From assembly GCA_033782935.1 (NCBI GenBank), contig JAWQEG010000369.1:1183501-1247500 (forward strand): a stretch of 64,000 nucleotides of DNA, read 5' to 3'. The position numbers were made by a program, and so were the translations under genes. How positions within the stretch are numbered: the first letter of the stretch is position 1; each line of letters starts with the position of its first letter. Under the pieces are notes generated by a model. It worked only from the letters and a program-made list of their open reading frames with translations, searched no databases and was not told the DNA's origin. Source of the DNA: Petrolisthes cinctipes (taxonomy: Eukaryota > Arthropoda > Malacostraca > Decapoda > Porcellanidae). Shown here piece after piece: positions 46,401 to 58,929 of the stretch.

Positions 46401-49400
46401 AACGGGTACAGAAGATGAATGCACATATCGACTTTTGGGCACCTAAAAGATCGATTTTCAGTATGTTTTTGGCCTGTATTTTGAAAATATTCTAACACGG
46501 AGTAGGCATGTACAGATACCTTCTGGGACCTCTAAATATCGAATTTTCAGGTGTTTTGGGACTGAATTTGAGATATCGATTTTTTGGCACCTAAAATGTC
46601 GATTTTTAGCATGTTTTTAGCCTATATTTTGAAAATATTCTAGCACTGAGTAGGCATGTACAGATTGCTTCTGGGACCCCAAAATATTGAATTTTCGGGT
46701 GTTTTGAGCCTGAATTTGAGATATAAACGGGTACAGAAGATACATGCACATATTGACTTTTGGCATCTAAAATATCGATTTTCAGCATGTTTTGGGCCTG
46801 TATTTTGAAAATACTCTAACACTGAGTAGGCATGTACAGATTGCTTCTGGGACCCCAAAATATTGAATTTTCGGGTTTTTTGAGCCTGAATTTGAGATAT
46901 AAACGGGTACTGAAGATGCATGCACAAATCGACTTTTGTGCACCTAAAAGATCGATTTTCAGTATGTTTTGAGCATGTATTTTGAAAATACTCTAACACG
47001 GAGTAGGCATGTACAGATACCTTCTGGGACCTCTAAATATCGAATTTTCGGGTGTTATGGGACTGAATTTGAGATATCGATTTTTTGGCACCAATAATAT
47101 CGATTTTTAGCATGTTTTTAGCCTATATTTTGAAAATACTCTAACACGGAGTAGGCATGTACAGATCGCTTCTGGGACCCCTAAATATCGAATTTTCGGG
47201 TGTTTTGGGAATGAATTTGAGATATCGACTTTTTGGCACTTAAAAGATCGATTTTTAGCATGTTTTTAGCCTATATTTTGAAAATATTCTAGCACTGTGT
47301 AGGCATGTACAGATTGCTTCTTTGACCCCAAAATATTGAATTTTCGGGTGTTTTGAGCCTGAATTTGAGATATAAACGGGTTCAGAAGATACATGCACAT
47401 ATTGACTTTGGGCACTAAATATATCGATTTTCTGCATGTTTTGGGCCTGAATTTTGAAAATACTCTAACACGGAGTAGGCATGTACAGATCGCTTCTGGG
47501 ACCCCAAAATATCTAATTTTCGGGAGTTTAGGGCCAGAATTTGAGATGTAAACGGGTACAGAAGATGAATGCACATATCGACTTTTGGGCACCTAAAAGA
47601 TCGATTTTCAGTATGTTTTTCGCCTGTATTTTGAAAATACTCTAACACGGAGTAGGCATGTACAGATACCTTCTGGGACCTCTAAATATCGAATTTTCAG
47701 GTGTTTTGGGACTGAATTTGAGATATCGATTTTTTGGCACCTAAAATGTCGATTTTTAGCATGTTTTTAGCCTATATTTTGAAAATATTCTAGCACTGAG
47801 TAGGCATGTACAGATTGCTTCTGGGACCCCAAAATATTGAATTTTCGGGTGTTTTGAGACTGAATTTGAGATATAAACGGGTACAGAAGATACATGCACA
47901 TATTGACTTTTGGCATCTAAAATATCGATTTTCAGCATGTTTTGGGCCTGTATTTTGAAAATACTCTAACACTGAGTAGGCATGTACAGATTGCTTCTGG
48001 GACCCCAAAATATTGAATTTTCGGGTGTTTTGAGCCTGAATTTGAGATATAAACGGGTACAGAAGATACATGCACATATTGACTTTAGGCATCTAAAATA
48101 TCGATTTTCAGCATGTTTTGGGCCTGTATTTTGAAAATACTCTAACACTGAGTAGGCATGTACAGATTGCTTCTGGGACCCCAAAATATTGAATTTTCGG
48201 GTGTTTTGAGCCTGAATTTGAGATATAAACGGGTACTGAAGATGCATGCACATATCGACTTTTGTGCACCTAAAAGATCGATTTTCAGTATGTTTTGAGC
48301 ATTCTTTTGAAAATACTCTAACACGGAGTAGGCATGTACAGATCGCTTCTGGGGCCCCTAAATATCGAATTTTCTGGTGTTTTGGGACTGAATTTGAGAT
48401 ATCGACTTTTTGGCACCTAAAAGATCGATTTTTAGCATGTTTTTAGCCTATATTTTGAAAATATTCTAGCACTGAGTAGGCATGTACAGATTGCTTCTGG
48501 GACCCCAAAATATTGAATTTTCGGGTGTTTTGATCCTGAATTTGAGATATAAACGGGTACAGAAGATACATGCACATATTGACTTTGGGCACCAAAAATA
48601 TCGATTTTTAGCATGTTTTGGGCCTGAATTTTGAAAATACTCTAACACGGAGTAGGCATGTACAGATCGCTTCTGGGACCCCAAAATATCGAATTTTCGG
48701 GTGTTTAGGGCCAGAATTTGAGATATAAACGGGTACAGAAGATGCATGCACATATCGACTTTTGTGCACCTAAAAGATCGATTTTCAGTATGTTTTGAGC
48801 ATGTATTTTGAAAATACTCTAACACTGTACAGATTGCTTCTGGGACCCCAAAATATTGAATTTTCAGGTGTTTTGAGCCTGAATTTGAGATATAAACGGG
48901 TACTGAAGATGCATGCACATATCGACTTTTGTGCACCTAAAAGATCGATTTTCAGTATGTTTTGAGCATGTATTTTGAAAATACTCTAACACGGAGTAGG
49001 CATGTACAGATCGCTTCTGAGGCCCCTAAATATCGAATTTTCGGGTGTTTTGGGACTGAATTTGAGATATCGACTTTTTGGCTTCTAAAAGATCGATTTT
49101 TAGCATGTTTTTAGCCTATATTTTGAAAATATTCTAGCACTGAGTAGGCATGTACAGATTGCTTCTGGGACCCCAAAATATTGAATTTTCGGGTGCTTTG
49201 AGCCTGAATTTGAGATATAAACGGGTACAGAAGATACATGCACATATTGACTTTGGGCACCAAAAATATCGATTTTCAGCATGTTTTGGGCCTGAATTTT
49301 GAAAATACTCTAACACGGAGTAGGCATGTACAGATCGCTTCTGGGACCCCAAAATATCGAATTTTCGGGTGTTTAGGGCCAGAATTTGAGATATAAACGG

Positions 49401-49850
49401 GTACAGAAGATGAATGCACATATCGACTTTAAAGCCCCTAAAAGATCGATTTTCAGTATGTTTTTGGCCTGTATTTTGAAAATACTCTAACACGGAGTAG
49501 TCATGTACAGATACCTTCTGGGACCTCTAAATATCGAATTTTCGGGTGTTATGGGACTGAATTTGAGATATCGATTTTTTGGCACCTATAATATCGATTT
49601 TTAGCATGTTTTTAGCCTATATTTTGAAAATATTCTAGCACTGTGTAGGCATGTACAGATTGCTTCTGGGACCCCAAAATATTGAATTTTCGGGTGTTTT
49701 GAGCCTGAATTTGAGATATAAACGGGTACAGAAGATACATGCACATATTGACTTTGGGCATCTAAAATATCGATTTTTCAGCATGTTTTGGGCCTGTATT
49801 TTGAAAATACTCTAACACTGAGTAGGCATGTACAGATTGCTTCTGGGACC
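43500..49850. repeat. Dispersed duplicate pair, offset 5,490
   Basis: About 43,520-44,320 recurs near 49,010-49,810. Shared rare variants are CTTCTGAGGCCCC, GATGAATGCACATATCGAC, GGAGTAGTCATGTACAG, GTGTTATGGGACTG and CACCTATAATATCG. The last two are also found near 45,550, 50,050 and 54,700, so this C-type variant spread through the 43-55 kb part of the array but was not seen in 1-38 kb. Confidence 0.7.
46020..48030. repeat. Local 1,150-bp tandem duplication
   Basis: About 46,020-46,850 repeats near 47,170-48,000 at offset 1,150. Shared private variants are GGGAATGAATTTG, GGCACTTAAAAGATCG, CGGGTTCAGAAG, ATCTAATTTTCGGGAG, GAGATGTAAACGG and GATTTTCTGCATG. A C-type monomer near 47,000-47,145 changes into B-type text at TATTTTGAAAATACTCTAACACGG and is followed directly by another C-type monomer. 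This is the likely exchange point. Confidence 0.75.
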
Positions 49851-50992
49851 CCAAAATATTGAATTTTCGGGTGTTTTGAGCCTGAATTTGAGATATAAAC
49901 GGGTACTGAAGATGCATGCACATATCGACTTTTGTGCACCTAAAAGATCGATTTTCAGTATGTTTTGAGCATGTATTTTGAAAATACTCTAACACGGAGT
50001 AGGCATGTACAGATACCTTCTGGGACCTCTAAATATCGAATTTTCGGGTGTTATGGGACTGAAATTGAGATATCGATTTTTTGGCACCTATAATATCGAT
50101 TTTTAGCATGTTTTTAGCCTATATTTTGAAAATATTCTAGCACTGAGTAGGCATGTACAGATTGCTTCTGGGACCCCAAAATATTGAATTTTCGGGTGTT
50201 TTGAGCCTGAATTTGAGATATAAACGGGTACTGAAGATTCACGCACATATCGACTTTTGTGCACCTAAAATATCGATTTTTAGTATGTTTTGAGCATGTA
50301 TTTTGAAAATACTCTAACACGGAGTAGGCATGTACAGATCGCTTCTGGGACCCCTAAATATCGAATTTTCGGGTGTTTTGGGACTGAATTTGAGATATCG
50401 ACTTTTTAGCACCTAAAAGATCGATTTTTAGCATGTTTTTAGCCTATATTTTGAAAATATTCTAGCACTGAGTAGGCATGTACAGATTGCTTCTGAAACC
50501 CCAAAATATTGAAGTTTCGGGTGTTTTGAGCCTGAATTTGAGATATAAACGGGTACAGAAGATACATGCACATATTGACTTTGGGCACCAAAAATATCGA
50601 TTTTCAGCATGTTTTGGGCCTGAATTTTGAAAATACTCTAACACGGAGTAGGCATGTACAGATCGCTTCTGGGACCCCAAAATATCTAATTTTCGGGAGT
50701 TTTGGGCCAGAATTTGAGATGTAAACGGGTACAGAAGATGAATGCACATATCGACTTTTGGGTACCTAAAAGATCGATTTTCAGTATGTTTTTGGCCTGT
50801 ATTTTGAAAATACTCTAACACGGAGTAGGCATGTACAGATACCTTCTGGGACCTCTAAATATCGAATTTTCGGGTGTTTTGGGACTGAATTTGAGATATC
50901 GATTTTTTGGCACCTAAAATGTCGATTTTTAGCATGTTTTTAGCCTATATTTTGAAAATATTCTAGCACTGTGTAGGCATGTACAGATTGCT

Positions 50993-51168
50993 TCTGGGAC
51001 CCCAAAATATTGAATTTTCGGGTGTTTTGAGCCTGAATTTGAGATATAAACGGGTACAGAAGATACATGCACATATTGACTTTGGGCATCTAAAATATCG
51101 ATTTTCAGCATGTTTTGGGCCTGTATTTTGAAAATACTCTAACACTGAGTAGGCATGTACAGATTGCT
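50993..51168. repeat. A-type monomer built from two ~88-bp halves
   Basis: The first half (50,993-51,080) and second half (51,081-51,168) align along their length. CTGGGACCCCAAAATATTGAA parallels TTGGGCATCTAAAATATCGA. TTTTGAGCCTGAATTTGAGATAT parallels TTTTGGGCCTGTATTTTGAAAAT. ACAGAAGATACATGCACATATTGAC parallels ACTGAGTAGGCATGTACAGATTGC. Both halves are 88 bp. Similarity is clear by eye but was not computed. The modern ~176-bp monomer therefore looks like an old dimer of an ~88-bp unit. Confidence 0.85.
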
Positions 51169-51345
51169 TCTGGGACCCCAAAATATTGTATTTTCGGGTG
51201 TTTTGAGCCTGAATTTGAGATATAAACGGGTACTGAAGATGCATGCACATATCGACTTTTGTGCACCTAAAAGATCGATTTTCAGTATGTTTTGAGCATG
51301 TATTTTGAAAATACTCTAACACGGAGTAGGCATGTACAGATCGCT

Positions 51346-51493
51346 TGTGGGACCCCTAAATATGGAATTTTCGGGTGTTTTGGGACTGAATTTGAGATAT
51401 CGACTTTTTGGCACCTAAAAGATAGATTTTTAGCATGTTTTTAGCCTATATTTTGAAAATATTCTAGCACTGAGTAGGCATGTACAGATTGCT
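51346..51493. repeat. C-type monomer, 29-bp internal deletion
   Basis: Compared with B, the C monomer lacks the 29 bp between GAATTTGAGATAT and CGACTTTT. The lost segment starts with AAACGGGTAC and ends with GCACATAT. The tetramer ATAT flanks both sides, so the deletion could have arisen by slippage or annealing at ATAT, and 177 minus 29 gives the observed 148. A further subset has lost 10 bp between two TGT copies near the end (CTGTGTAGGCATGTACAG becomes CTGTACAG), giving 138 bp, for example at 2,150, 3,640, 4,630 and 8,305. Confidence 0.88.
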
Positions 51494-54400
51494 TCTGGGA
51501 CCCCAAAATATTGAATTTTCGGGTGTTTTGAGCCTGAATTTGAGATATAAACGGGTACAGAAGATACATGCACATATTGACTTTGGGCACCATAAATATC
51601 GATTTTCAGCATGTTTTGGACCTGAATTTTGAAAATACTCTAACACGGAGTAGGCATGTTCAGATCGCTTCTGGGACCCCAAAATATCTAATTATCGGGA
51701 GTTTAGGGCCAGAATTTGAGATATAAACGGGTACAGAAGATGAATGCACATATCGACTTTTGGGCACCTAAAAGATCGATTTTCAGTATGTTTGTGGTCT
51801 GTATTTTGAAAATACTCTAACACGGAGTAGGCATGTACAGATACCTTCTGGGACCTCTAAATATCGAATTTTCGGGTGTTTTGGGACTGAATTTGATATA
51901 TCGATTTTTTGGCACCTAAAATGTCGATTTTTAGCATGTTTTTAGCCTATATTTTGAAAATATTCTAGCACTGTGTAGGCATGTACAGATTGCTTCTGGG
52001 ACCCCAAAATATTGAATTTTCGGGTGTTTTGAGCCTGAATTTGAGATATAAACGGGTACAGAAGATACATGCACATATTGACTTTGGGCATCTAAAATAT
52101 CGATTTTCAGCATGTTTTGGGCCTGTATTTTGAAAATACTCTAACACTGAGTAGGCATGTACAGATTGCTTCTGGGACCCCAAAATATTGAATTTTCGGG
52201 TGTTTTGAGCCTGAATTTGAGATATAAACGGGTACTGAAGATGCATGCACATATCGACTTTTGTGCACCTAAAAGATCGATTTTCAGTATGTTTTGAGCA
52301 TGTATTTTGAAAATACTCTAACACGGAGTAGGCATGTACAGATCGCTTCTGGGACCCCTAAATATCGAATTTTCGGGTGTTGTGGGACTGAATTTGAGAT
52401 ATCGACTTTTTGGCACCTAAAAGATCGATTTTTAGCATGTTTTTAGCCTATATTTTGAAAATAGTCTAGCACTGAGTAGGCATGTACAGATTGCTTCTGG
52501 GACCCCAAAATATTGAAGTTTCGGGTGTTTTGAGCCTGAATTTGATATATAAACGGGTACAGAAGATACATGCACATATTGACTTTGGGCACCAAAAATA
52601 TCGATTTTCAGCATGTTTTGGGCCTGAATTTTGAAAATACTCTAACACGGAGTAGGCATGTACAGATCGCTTCTGGGACCCCAAAATATCTAATTATCGG
52701 GAGTTTAGGGCCAGAATTTGAGATATAAACGGGTACAGAAGATGAATGCACATATCGACTTTTGGGCACCTAAAAGATCGATTTTCAGTATGTTTTTGGC
52801 CTGTATTTTGAAAATACTCTAACACGGAGTAGGCATGTACAGATACCTTCTGGGACCTCTAAATATCGAATTTTCGGGTGTTTTGGGACTGAATTTGATA
52901 TATCGATTTTTTGGCACCTAAAATGTCGATTTTTAGCATGTTTTTAGCCTATATTTTGAAAATATTCTAGCACTGTGTAGGCATGTACAGATTGCTTCTG
53001 GGACCTCAAAATATTGAATTTTCGGGTGTTTTGAGCCTGAATTTGAGATATAAACGGGTACTGAAGATGCATGCACATATCGACTTTTGTGCACCTAAAA
53101 GATCGATTTTCAGTATGTTTTGAGCATGTATTTTGAAAATACTCTAACACGTAGTAGGCATGTACAGATCGCTTCTGGGACCCCTAAATATGGAATTTTC
53201 GGGTGTTTTGGGACTGAATTTGAGATATCGACTTTTTGGCACCTAAAAGATCGATTTTTAGCATGTTTTTAGCCTATATTTTGAAAATATTCTAGCACTG
53301 AGTAGGCATGTACAGATTGCTTCTGGGACCCCAAAATATTGAATTTTTGGGTGTTTTGAGCCTGAATTCGAGATATAAACGGGTACAGAAGATACATGCA
53401 CATATTGACTTTGGGCACCAAAAACATCGATTTTCAGCATGTTTTGGGCCTGAATTTTGAAAATACTCTAACACGGAGTAGGCATGTACAGATCGCATCT
53501 GGGACCCCAAAATATCGAATTTTCGGGTGTTTAGGGCCAGAATTTGAGATATAAACGGGTACAGAAGAAGCATGCACATATCGACTTTTGGGCACCTAAA
53601 AGATCGATTTTCAGTATGTTTTTGGCCTGTATTTTGAAAATACTCTAACACGGAGTAGGCATGTACAGATACCTTCTGGGACCTCTAAATATCGAATTTT
53701 ATGGTGTTTTGGGACTGAATTTGAGATATCGATTTTTTGGCACCTAAAATGTCGATTTTTAGCATGTTTTTAGCCTATATTTTGAAAATATTCTAGCACT
53801 GTGTAGGCATGTACAGAATGCTTCTGGGACCCCAAAATATTGAATTTTCGGGTGTTTTAAACCTGAATTTGAGATATAAACGGGTACAGAAGATACATGC
53901 ACATATTGACTTTGGGCATCTAAAATATCGATTTTCAGCATGTTTTGGGCCTGTATTTTGAAAATACTCTAACACTTAGTAGGCATGTACAGATTGCTTC
54001 TGGGACCCCAAAATATTGAATTTTCGGGTGTTTTGAGCCTGAATTTGAGATATAAACGGGTACTGAAGATGCATGCACATATCGACTTTTGTGCACCTAA
54101 AAGATCGATTTTCAGTATGTTTTGAGCATGTATTTTGAAAATACTCTAACACGGAGTAGGCATGTACAGATCGCTTCTGGGACCCCTAAATATAGAATTT
54201 TCGGGTGTTTTGGGACTGAATTTGAGATATCGACTTTTTGGCACCTAAAAGATCGATTTTTAGCATGTTTTTAGCCTATATTTTGAAAATATTCTAGCAC
54301 TGTACAGATTGCTTCTGGGACCCCAAAATATTGAATTTTCGGGTGTTTTGAGCCTGAATTTGAGATATAAACGGGTACAGAAGATACATGCACATATTGA

Positions 54401-57279
54401 CTTAGGGCACCAAAAATATCGATTTTCAGCATGTTTTGGGCCTGAATTTTGAAAATACTCTAACACGGAGTAGGCATGTACAGATCGCTTCTGGGACCCC
54501 AAAATATCGAATTTTCAGGTGTTTAGGGCCAGAATTTGAGATATAAACGGGTACAGAAGATGCATGCACATATCGACTTTTGGGCACCTAAAAGATCGAT
54601 TTTCACTATGTTTTTGGCCTGTATTTTGAAAATACTCTAACACGGAGTAGGCATGTACATATACCTTCTGGGACCTCTAAATATCGAATTTTCGGGTGTT
54701 ATGGGACTGAATTTAAGATATCGATTTTTTGGCACCTATAATATCGATTTTTAGCATGTTTTTAGCCTATATTTTGAAAATATTCTAGCACTGTGTAGGC
54801 ATGTACAGATTGCTTCTGGGACCCCAAAATATTGAATTTTCGGGTGTTTTGAGCCTGAATTTGAGATATAAACGGGTACAGAAGATACATGCACATATTG
54901 ACTTTAAGCATCTAAAATATCGATTTTCAGCATGTTTTGGGCCTGTATTTTGAAAATACTCTAACACTGAGTAGGCATGTACAGATTGCTTCTGGGACCC
55001 CAAAATATTGAATTTTCGGGTGTTTTGAGCCTGAATTTGAGATATAAACGGGTACAGAAGATACATGCACATATTGACTTTAGGCATCTAAAATATCGAT
55101 TTTCAGCATGTTTTGGGCCTGTATTTTGAAAATACTCTAACACTGAGTAGGCATGTACAGATTGCTTCTGGGACCCCAAAATATTGAATTTTCGGGTGTT
55201 TTGAGCCTGAATTTGAGATATAAACGGGTACAGAAGATACATGCACATATTGACTATGGGCACCAAAAATATCGATTTTCAGCATGTTTTGGGCCTGAAT
55301 TTTGAAAATACTCTAACACGGAGTAGGCATGTACAGATCGCTTCTGGGACCCCAAAATATCGAATTTTCGGGTGTTTAGGGCCAGAATTTGAGATATAAA
55401 CGGGTACAGAAGATGCATGCACATATCGACTTTTGGGCACCTGAAAGATCGATTTTCAGTATGTTTTTCGCCTGTATTTTGAAAATACTCTAACACGGAG
55501 TAGGCATGTACAAATACCTTCTGGGACCTCTAAATATCGAATTTTCGGGTGTTTTGGGACTGAATTTGAGATATCGATTTATTGGCACCTAAAATGTCGA
55601 TTTTCAGCATGTTTTTTGCCTATATTTTGAAAATATTCTAGCACTGTGTAGGCATGTACAGATTGCTTCTGGGACCCCAAAATATTGAATTTTCGGGTGT
55701 TTTGAGCCTGAATTTGAGATATAAACGGGTACAGAAGATACATGCACATATTGACTTTGGGCATCTAAAATATCGATTTTCAGCATGTTTTGGGCCTGTA
55801 TTTTGAAAATACACTAACACTGAGTAGGCATGTACAGATTGCTTCTGGGACCCTAAAATATTGAATTTTCGGGTGTTTTGAGCCTGAATTTGAGATATAA
55901 ACGGGTACTGAAGATGCATGCACATATCGACTTTTGTGCACCTAAAAGATCGATTTTCAGTATGTTTTTAGCATGTATTTTGAAAATACTTTAACACGGA
56001 GTAGGCATGTACAGATCGCTTCTGGGACCCCTAAATATCGAATTTTCGGGTGTTTTGGGACTGAATTTGAGATGACTTTTTGGCACCGAAAAGATCGATT
56101 TTTAGCATGTTTTTAGCCTATATTTTGAAAATATTCTAGCACTGAGTAGGCATGTACAGATTGCTTCTGGGACCCCAAAATATTGAATTTTCGGTTGTTT
56201 TGAGCCTGAATTTGAGATATAAACGGGTACAGAAGATACATGAACATATTGACTTTGGGCACAAAAAATATCGATTTTCAGCATGTTTTGGGCCTGAATA
56301 TTGAAAATACTCTAACACGGAGTAGGGATGTACAGATCGCTTCTGGGACCCCAAAATATCGAATTTTCGGGTTATTAGGGCCAGAATTTGAGATATAAAC
56401 GGGTACAGAAGATGCATGCACATATCGACTTTTGGGCACCTAAAAGATCGATTTTCAGTATGTTTTTGGCCTGTATTTTGAAAATACTCTAACACGGAGT
56501 AGGCATGTACAGATACCTTCTGGGACCTCTAAATATAGAATTTTCGGGTGTTTTGGGACTGAATTTGAGATATCGATTTTTTGGCACCTAAAATGTCGAT
56601 TTTTAGCATGTTTTTAGCCTATATTTTGAAAATATTCTAGCACTGTGTAGGCATGTACAGATTGCTTCTGGGACCCCAAAATATTGAATTTTCGGGTGTT
56701 TTGAGCCTGAATTTGAGATATAAAAGGTACAGAAGATACATGCACATATTGACTTTTGGCATCTAAAATATCGATTTTCAGCATGTTTTGGGCCTGTATA
56801 TTGAAAATACTCTAACACTGAGTAGGCATGTACAGATTGCTTCTGGGACCCCAAAATATTGAATTTTCGGGTGTTTTGAGCCTGAATTTGAGATATAAAC
56901 GGGTACTGAAGATGCATGCACATATCGACTTTTGTGCACCTAAAAGATCGATTTTCAGTATGTTTTGAGCATGTATTTTGAAAATACTCTAACACTGAGT
57001 AGGCATGTACAGATTGCTTCTGGGACCCCAAAATATTGAATTTTCGGGTGTTTTGAGCCTGAATTTGAGATATAAACGGGTACTGATGATGCATGCACAT
57101 ATCGACTTTTGTGCACCTAAAAGATCGATTTTCAGTATGTTTTGAGCATGTATTTTGAAAATACTCTAACACGGAGTAGGCATGTACAGATCGCTTCTGG
57201 GGCCCCTAAATATAGAATTTTCGAGTGTTTTGGGACTGAATTTGAGATATCGACATTTTGGCACCTAAAAGATCGATTT

Positions 57280-58929
57280 TTAGCATGTTTTTAGCCTATA
57301 TTTTGATAATATTTTAGCACTCTGTAGGCATGTACAGATTGCTTCTGGGACCCCAAAATATTGAATTTTCGGGTGTTTTGAGCCTGAATTTGAGATATAA
57401 ACGGGTACAGAAGATACATGCACATATTGACTTTGGGCATCTAAAATATCGATTTTCAGCATGTTTTGGGCCTGTATTTTGAAAATACTCTAACACTGAG
57501 TAGGCATGTACAGATACCTTCTGGGATCTCTAAATATCGAATTTTCGGGTGTTTTGGGACTAAATTTGAGATATCGATTTTTTGGCACCTAAAATGTCGA
57601 TTTTTAGCATATTTTTAGCCTATATTTTGAAAATATTCTAGCACTGTGTAGGCATGTACAGATTGCTTCTGGGACCCCAAAATATTGAATTTTCGGGTGT
57701 TTTGAGCCTGAATTTGAGATATAAACGGGTACAGAAGATACATGCACATATTGACTTTGGGCATCTAAAATATCGATTTTCAGCATGTTTTGGGCCTGTA
57801 TTATGAAAATACTCTAACACTGAGTAGGCATGTACAGATTGCTTCTGGGACCCCAAAATATTGAATTTTCGGGTGTTTTGAGCCTGAATTTGAGATATAA
57901 ACGGGTACTGAAGATGCATGCACATATCGACTTTTGTGCACCTAAAAGATAGATTTTTAGTATGTTTTGAGCATGTATTTTGAAAATACTCTAACACGGA
58001 GTAGGCATGTACAGATCGCTTCTGGGACCCCTAAATATCGAATTTTCGGGTGTTTTGGGACTGAATTTGAGATATCGACTTTTTGGCACCTAAAAGATCG
58101 ATTTTTAGCATGTTTTTAGCCTATATTTTGAAAATATTCTAGCACTGAGTAGGCATGTACAGATTGCTTCTGGGACCCCAAAATATTGAATTTTCGGGTG
58201 TTTTGAGCCTGAATTTGAGATATAAACGGGTACAGAAGATACATGCACATATTGACTTTGGGCATCTAAAATATCGATTTTCAGCATGTTTTGGGCCTGT
58301 ATTTTGAAAATACTCTAACACTGAGTAGGCATGTACAGATACCTTCTGGGACCTCTAAATATCGAATTTTCGGGTGTTTTGGGACTAAATTTGATATATC
58401 GATTTTTTGGCACCTAAAATGTCGATTTTTAGCATGTTTTTAGACTATATTTTGAAAATATTCTAGCACTATGTAGGCATGTACAGATTGCTTCTGGGAC
58501 CCCAAAATATTGAATTTTCGGGTGTTTTGAGCCTGAATTTGAGATATAAACGGGTACAGATGATACATGCACATATTGACTTTGGGCATCTAAAATATCG
58601 ATTTTTAGCATATTTTGGGCCTGTATTTTGAAAATACTCTAACACTGAGTAGGCATGTACAGATTGCTTCTGGGACCCCAAAATATTGAATTTTCGGGTG
58701 TTTTGAGCCTGAATTTGAGATATAAACGGGTACTGAAGATGCATGCACATATCGACTTTTGTGCACCTAAAAGATCGATTTTCAGTATGTTTTGAGCATG
58801 TATTTTGAAAATACTCTAACACGGAGTAGGCATGTACAGATCGCTTCTGGGACCCCTAAATATGGAATTTTCGGGTGTTTTGGGACTGAATTTGAGATAT
58901 CGACTTTTTGGCACCTAAAAGATCGGTTT
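57280..58929. repeat. Two copies of an 825-bp unit (324 + 501)
   Basis: Equivalent positions fall at 57,280, 57,604, 58,105, 58,429 and 58,930, giving alternating steps of 324 bp (A plus C) and 501 bp (A-B-C). Both copies share GGGACTAAATTTGA. This is a trimer that lost one B monomer and was then amplified together with a complete trimer. Confidence 0.72.

Larger units (their letters stand above)
50993..51494. repeat. Representative 501-bp A-B-C trimer
   Basis: This is a clean example of the trimer: A at 50,993-51,168 (176 bp), B at 51,169-51,345 (177 bp) and C at 51,346-51,493 (148 bp), each counted from TCTGGG or its variant. A is marked by TTTGGGCATCTAAAATATCG and CACTGAGTAGG. B is marked by GTACTGAAGATGCATGCAC, TTTTGTGCACC and TTTTGAGCATG. 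C is marked by CCCCTAAAT, TTTTGGGACTGAATTTGAG, GATATCGACTTTTTGG and AATATTCTAGCAC. The sum of 501 recurs as the spacing of equivalent positions across the window, for example 27,562, 28,063 and 28,564. Confidence 0.93.
50993..51994. repeat. Representative 1,002-bp hexamer (two trimer families)
   Basis: Two diverged trimers alternate. Family 1 (50,993-51,493) has TTTGGGCATC, GTACTGAAGATG and GGACCCCTAAAT with ATCGACTTTTTGG. Family 2 (51,494-51,994) has TTTGGGCACC with CCTGAATTTTG, TTTAGGGCCAGAATTTG with TTTTTGG, and ATACCTTCTGGGACCTCTAAAT with ATCGATTTTTTGG. The next family 1 trimer starts at 51,995. The ~1,002-bp spacing recurs (19,004 to 20,006; 50,929 to 51,931; 50,428 to 52,432 is twice 1,002). 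It is 992 bp where the short 138-bp C is used (3,100, 4,092, 5,084). This hexamer is the main higher-order unit, although many copies are shuffled or truncated. Confidence 0.85.

Noticed and set aside
17434..48446. Plus-strand open frames of 66-78 codons in the satellite (for example 18,342, 22,364, 25,488, 48,246)
   Set aside because: They are monomer text read across one or two units, exist only where indels open the frame, and are duplicated with the super-repeats.
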